Positions 61,652-64,000 of a DNA stretch of 64,000 nucleotides are shown piece after piece; position 1 is the stretch's first letter, and every line of letters starts with the position of its first letter. The DNA is taken from positions 1-64,000 of the forward strand of contig PGZZ01000006.1 of the NCBI GenBank assembly GCA_002841545.1. The letters run 5' to 3'. The notes under the pieces are model-generated. The model did not search any database. It was not told the origin of the DNA and saw only the letters and a list, made by a program, of their open reading frames with translations. This stretch comes from Firmicutes bacterium HGW-Firmicutes-16 (GTDB lineage Bacteria > Bacillota > Clostridia > Oscillospirales > Oscillospiraceae). The position numbers were made by a program, and so were the translations under genes.

Positions 61652-61761
61652 CCGCGAAAATGCTGCTGAGTAAAAATGTTGCGGATAGCATAGACCTGAA
61701 ATACATGGACAGCCATACTATAGAGGTCTCCCTCTGAGAATAGCTCAAAACTTCTAAATAA

Positions 61762-61796
61762 AAAAGCCTCGCGACCCTTGGTCGTGGGACTTTTTT
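61762..61796 (+). terminator. Terminator of the DUF3298 gene
   Basis: Fifteen-position stem (61762-61776 with 61780-61794) with one mismatch and two G-T pairs, loop CTT, then T-run. Confidence 0.78.
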
Positions 61797-61873
61797 ATGC
61801 CCAAACGGGAGTAAAACGCCTTAAATTATCAGTCCTCACAATCAGCGGTATCTATATTTATCCAAATCGCGTA

Positions 61874-61902
61874 TTGTAACAAAACGTCCCGGGTGTTATA
61901 GT
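61874..61902 (+). promoter_or_regulatory. Sigma-A type promoter for the MerR operon
   Basis: TTGTAA (61874-61879) and TATAGT (61897-61902), spacer 17. GGTATATTC-type AT-rich repeats lie just downstream. Confidence 0.65.
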
Positions 61903-61987
61903 AAAAAAGTGGGGAGTATAACTATCTACTTTCTGCCAGAATAACGGTATATTCTCAATTTTATAACCATAGTTTGGAGTATGAGAT

Positions 61988-63118
61988 ATGAATCAACGCA
62001 AAAATAACCCTAGTACGGAAGGCCTGCTCAAGATCAGTGAGCTTGCTGCGGCAGCCAATGAGAGCGTTTCGACAGTCAAGTATTACGTCAAGGAAGGGCT
62101 TGTTGAAACCGCCTGCAAAACAGGCAAGAATATGGCATATTACGCACCTGAAAGTGTGGAGCGTGTTAAGCTCATAAGAACGCTTCAGAGTGTGAAATTC
62201 TATCCCCTTGCCGTTATAAAGCATATGCTCAGAAACAAAGCCGCGGGCGACTCCGAGCTCGAGCTTCTCGATACGATAAATAAGGCGGATCAGTCCGATT
62301 ACTATGAGCGCCTACCGCTCACGGAAGCGGTGAAGGAAGCGAAGCTCAAACCGCGTGAGGCTGACGCCATAATTAACTCGGGACTTATTGTCCCTGTCAT
62401 GAGCGGTCACAACCGCATGTGCACCCACGGAGACTGCCGTCTTATGAAACTCGCGAAAAAGCGAATGCTGGCCGGCATTCCGCTTGAGCAGACAATTAAG
62501 ACTTTTTCAATGTATGAAACCCATCTTCGGGATACAACAAAAAAAGACATAGAGTGTCTCGTTCGTGAAAGCATACTCACAAAAGCCCTCAGCACCGAGG
62601 ACATTATGAATATTATCAACGTGTCCGACGAAACACTGGACAGCTTCATCGGCATGAAGCGCTATGCAATGAATGCGTCGCTGGGCGCCGAATATATTGC
62701 AAAGACCGAAAAGCTGCTGCCGCGGCTTGACGCCTTTGGTAAGGGTATAACAGAGATTCTGAAGGCGCTTTCGTATTCCGGAATAGCCGAAAGACTTGGA
62801 AAAGCGCTTTCGGGGCAGGAAGAGCCTGATAAGACTCTTTCGATCTACAGCGAAATTCTCCGAATCGGGGGAACCGGACTATCCAATACGCTATCGGTTC
62901 TCGTCAGAGCGGGCAGTTATTTGAAGGAACCCGCGCCGAGAACAGACAGCGCGGAAATTAACATGGTACACGACGCACTTAGGCTTGGCTTCATGACCTT
63001 CGCGCCCGAGGAGCTTGGCTGTGAGCCCTTAAAGGCTAGAACCGAGTTCGCTCAAAATACGTTGGACAAAACTTTTTCGGAATCCGTTCTGCAACTCATA
63101 CAAAAGCTGCAGGATTAA
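61988..63118 (+). CDS. MerR family regulator with long ligand domain
   Basis: 376 residues. MerR winged helix (about 12-82): LLKISELAAAANESVSTVKYYVKEGLVET, YYAPESVERVKLIRTLQSVKFYPLAVIKHML. The rest is a long helical domain with CTHGDCRLMKLAKKRMLAGIPLEQTIKTF and further amphipathic helices to the C-terminus; it is longer than classical MerR and contains no TipA-like or metal-binding domain that I recognise. GTTTGGAGTATGAG precedes the ATG. First gene of an operon with the SCP2-like and aminotransferase genes, which it probably controls. Confidence 0.88.
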   Translation: MNQRKNNPSTEGLLKISELAAAANESVSTVKYYVKEGLVETACKTGKNMAYYAPESVERVKLIRTLQSVKFYPLAVIKHMLRNKAAGDSELELLDTINKADQSDYYERLPLTEAVKEAKLKPREADAIINSGLIVPVMSGHNRMCTHGDCRLMKLAKKRMLAGIPLEQTIKTFSMYETHLRDTTKKDIECLVRESILTKALSTEDIMNIINVSDETLDSFIGMKRYAMNASLGAEYIAKTEKLLPRLDAFGKGITEILKALSYSGIAERLGKALSGQEEPDKTLSIYSEILRIGGTGLSNTLSVLVRAGSYLKEPAPRTDSAEINMVHDALRLGFMTFAPEELGCEPLKARTEFAQNTLDKTFSESVLQLIQKLQD

Positions 63119-63149
63119 AATAAGTGAGAGAAAACAAGGAGGAAATAGC

Positions 63150-63905
63150 GTGAAAGACCAAAATGCACTGGCATACATCAATATGTTTGCGGTACTCAAA
63201 GACCTGGAGAAACTCTGTGAGTTCGACGAGCGAGCCAAAGAGCTGGCTAGCCCCGCAAAGCCTGTATCCATCAGCTTCAACGTTGGAAATGGACCTCAGG
63301 CGACGTTGTCGTTTGAAAACGGTAAATGCACAATGACTGAGGGACTCGGAGGACAGATTAAGCTAAAGCTCGCCTCCCCCGAAGCATTCAACCAGATGAT
63401 CGACGGCGTCAAAAACCCTCTGCCGTACGGCGGCTTTACAAAGCTCAAATTCCTGATGAACGATTTCAAAGAACTGACGGATATTATGAACAGGTACCTT
63501 CGCGCCGACGAAACTTCGCTCAAGGACAGAAAATTCTTTGAAAAAAGTACAACCATGATGTTTTATCTTATTGCAAGCGCACTTTCCGCAATCGGAAACA
63601 ATGACGAGCTCGGCAAGCTCAGCGCCTCAAAAATCCCCGACGGTTCCATCGCGATGGAAATTGCAGGCGGCCCCTGTGCCGAAATCGTAGTTAAGGGCGG
63701 ACACATGACAACGATTTGCCAAAAGGCGAAAAATCCCCGTGCTTATATGATTTTTGGCGACTTTGATACGGCACGCGGACTCTTTGACGGTACGGTCGAG
63801 TCCATGAGTGCCCTCGCAGTCGGAAAAATTGTCATGAAGGGCTACATTCCCATGATTGATAACCTGAACAGGATATTGTCCCGCGTTGCGGTCTATCTCG
63901 CATAG
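63150..63905 (+). CDS. SCP2-like lipid-binding domain protein
   Basis: 251 residues, GTG start after AAGGAGGAAATA. The N-terminal half has the SCP2 layout (ISFNVGNGPQATLSFENGKCTMTEGLGGQIKLKLASPEAFNQMIDGV) and the C-terminal half repeats a similar plan (MIFGDFDTARGLFDGTVESMSALAVGKIVMKGYIPMIDNL), so it may hold two SCP2-type modules. SCP2 domains carry acyl-CoAs or other lipids. Its exact function here is not known. Second gene of the MerR operon, 31 bases after it and 11 before the aminotransferase. Confidence 0.7.
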   Translation: MKDQNALAYINMFAVLKDLEKLCEFDERAKELASPAKPVSISFNVGNGPQATLSFENGKCTMTEGLGGQIKLKLASPEAFNQMIDGVKNPLPYGGFTKLKFLMNDFKELTDIMNRYLRADETSLKDRKFFEKSTTMMFYLIASALSAIGNNDELGKLSASKIPDGSIAMEIAGGPCAEIVVKGGHMTTICQKAKNPRAYMIFGDFDTARGLFDGTVESMSALAVGKIVMKGYIPMIDNLNRILSRVAVYLA

Positions 63906-63916
63906 GAGGAAAGAAA

Positions 63917-64000
63917 ATGAATACATATACTTATCCAAAGAACGACGAAATGCTGCAGAGAGCTTCGAAGGTAATTCCCGCAGGTGTCTATGGTCATTTG
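63917..64000 (+). CDS. Class III aminotransferase (GSAM-like), 5' end only
   Basis: The gene begins at ATG 63917 after AGGAGGAAAG and is cut by the window edge after 28 codons. The visible part (YTYPKNDEMLQRASKVIPAG) matches the start of glutamate-1-semialdehyde aminomutase/class III aminotransferases, PLP-dependent enzymes. The rest is outside the window, so identity rests on the N-terminus alone. Confidence 0.6.
   Translation, partial: MNTYTYPKNDEMLQRASKVIPAGVYGHL

Larger units (their letters stand above)
61652..61987. other. Intergenic region upstream of the MerR operon
   Basis: A 25-codon frame at 61661 has no ribosome binding site. The region holds the terminator at 61762-61796 and the MerR promoter at 61874-61902; no gene is otherwise seen. 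Confidence 0.5.

Noticed and set aside
61661-61738. A 25-codon frame after the DUF3298 gene
   Set aside because: Lacks a ribosome binding site; likely chance.

Overview
The window looks like a chromosomal segment of an anaerobic, low-to-mid GC, spore-forming member of the Clostridia (Bacillota), probably an Oscillospiraceae-like lineage. This is inferred from gene content: a BofA/YaaL pair, a second divergent type IIA topoisomerase pair, an SLH-anchored surface-layer protein, an FprA flavodiiron protein, 2-hydroxyacyl-CoA dehydratase subunits and strong AGGAGG ribosome binding sites. No prophage, insertion sequence, CRISPR array or conjugative element was recognised. Most of the window is ordinary core and regulatory chromosome with a few less understood genes.

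Layout: tRNA-Glu and 5S rRNA with a terminator (25-290); an unknown conserved protein and a membrane HD-GYP protein (397-2701); minus-strand tcdA and a parvulin foldase (2791-5188); a NYN/LOTUS protein, a membrane phosphoesterase and a 20-codon mini-gene (5628-7446); DUF554 (minus); rplM-rpsI with a leader (8473-9590); an AT-rich duplicated-domain protein, a lipoprotein and a hydrolase (9686-12496); thiT under a TPP riboswitch (12514-13320); a cupin regulator divergent from azlCD (13447-15150); small enzymes (15251-17454); two small regulator/membrane-protein modules (17626-19315); HAD phosphatase, hydrolase and MFS exporter (19386-22179); an EamA permease divergent from a MocR regulator (22262-24746); a phosphoesterase, DUF4180 and cupin cluster (24882-27007); a poorly explained gap (27008-27668); bofA-yaaL (27669-28181); topoisomerase B/A, YitT and a transglutaminase-like lipoprotein (28474-34831).

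The second half has a chemoreceptor (35238-37250), galE, an Fnr-like regulator convergent with trxA, a small basic protein, the S-layer protein with a long leader (40449-43100), an FAD/Rieske oxidoreductase, a GNAT enzyme, a PadR plus membrane ferredoxin operon, tautomerase and PhzF-like enzymes, a second PadR with three matching operators reaching a flavin reductase gene, a YyaL/DUF255 protein, a Cys-rich membrane protein, FprA plus a CoA-binding protein, a D-aminoacylase-like amidohydrolase, an AbiU2-like HEPN protein, a zinc peptidase, two 2-hydroxyacyl-CoA dehydratase subunits divergent from a TetR regulator, a Cys-rich DUF3298 protein, and a MerR / SCP2-like / class III aminotransferase operon that runs off the right edge.

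The clearest regulatory logic readable from sequence is promoter-embedded palindromes: PadR sites (46598-46640 and 48144-48878), an XRE site in the DUF2975 promoter (17633-17657), a divergent operator for azlCD (14026-14081), the TPP riboswitch and the ribosomal leader. No single locus could be shown to be a new defence or mobile system. The best candidates for undescribed biology are the mini-gene at 7384, the PadR three-operator circuit, the duplicated-domain protein at 9686, the Cys-rich DUF3298 protein, and the MerR/SCP2/aminotransferase operon.
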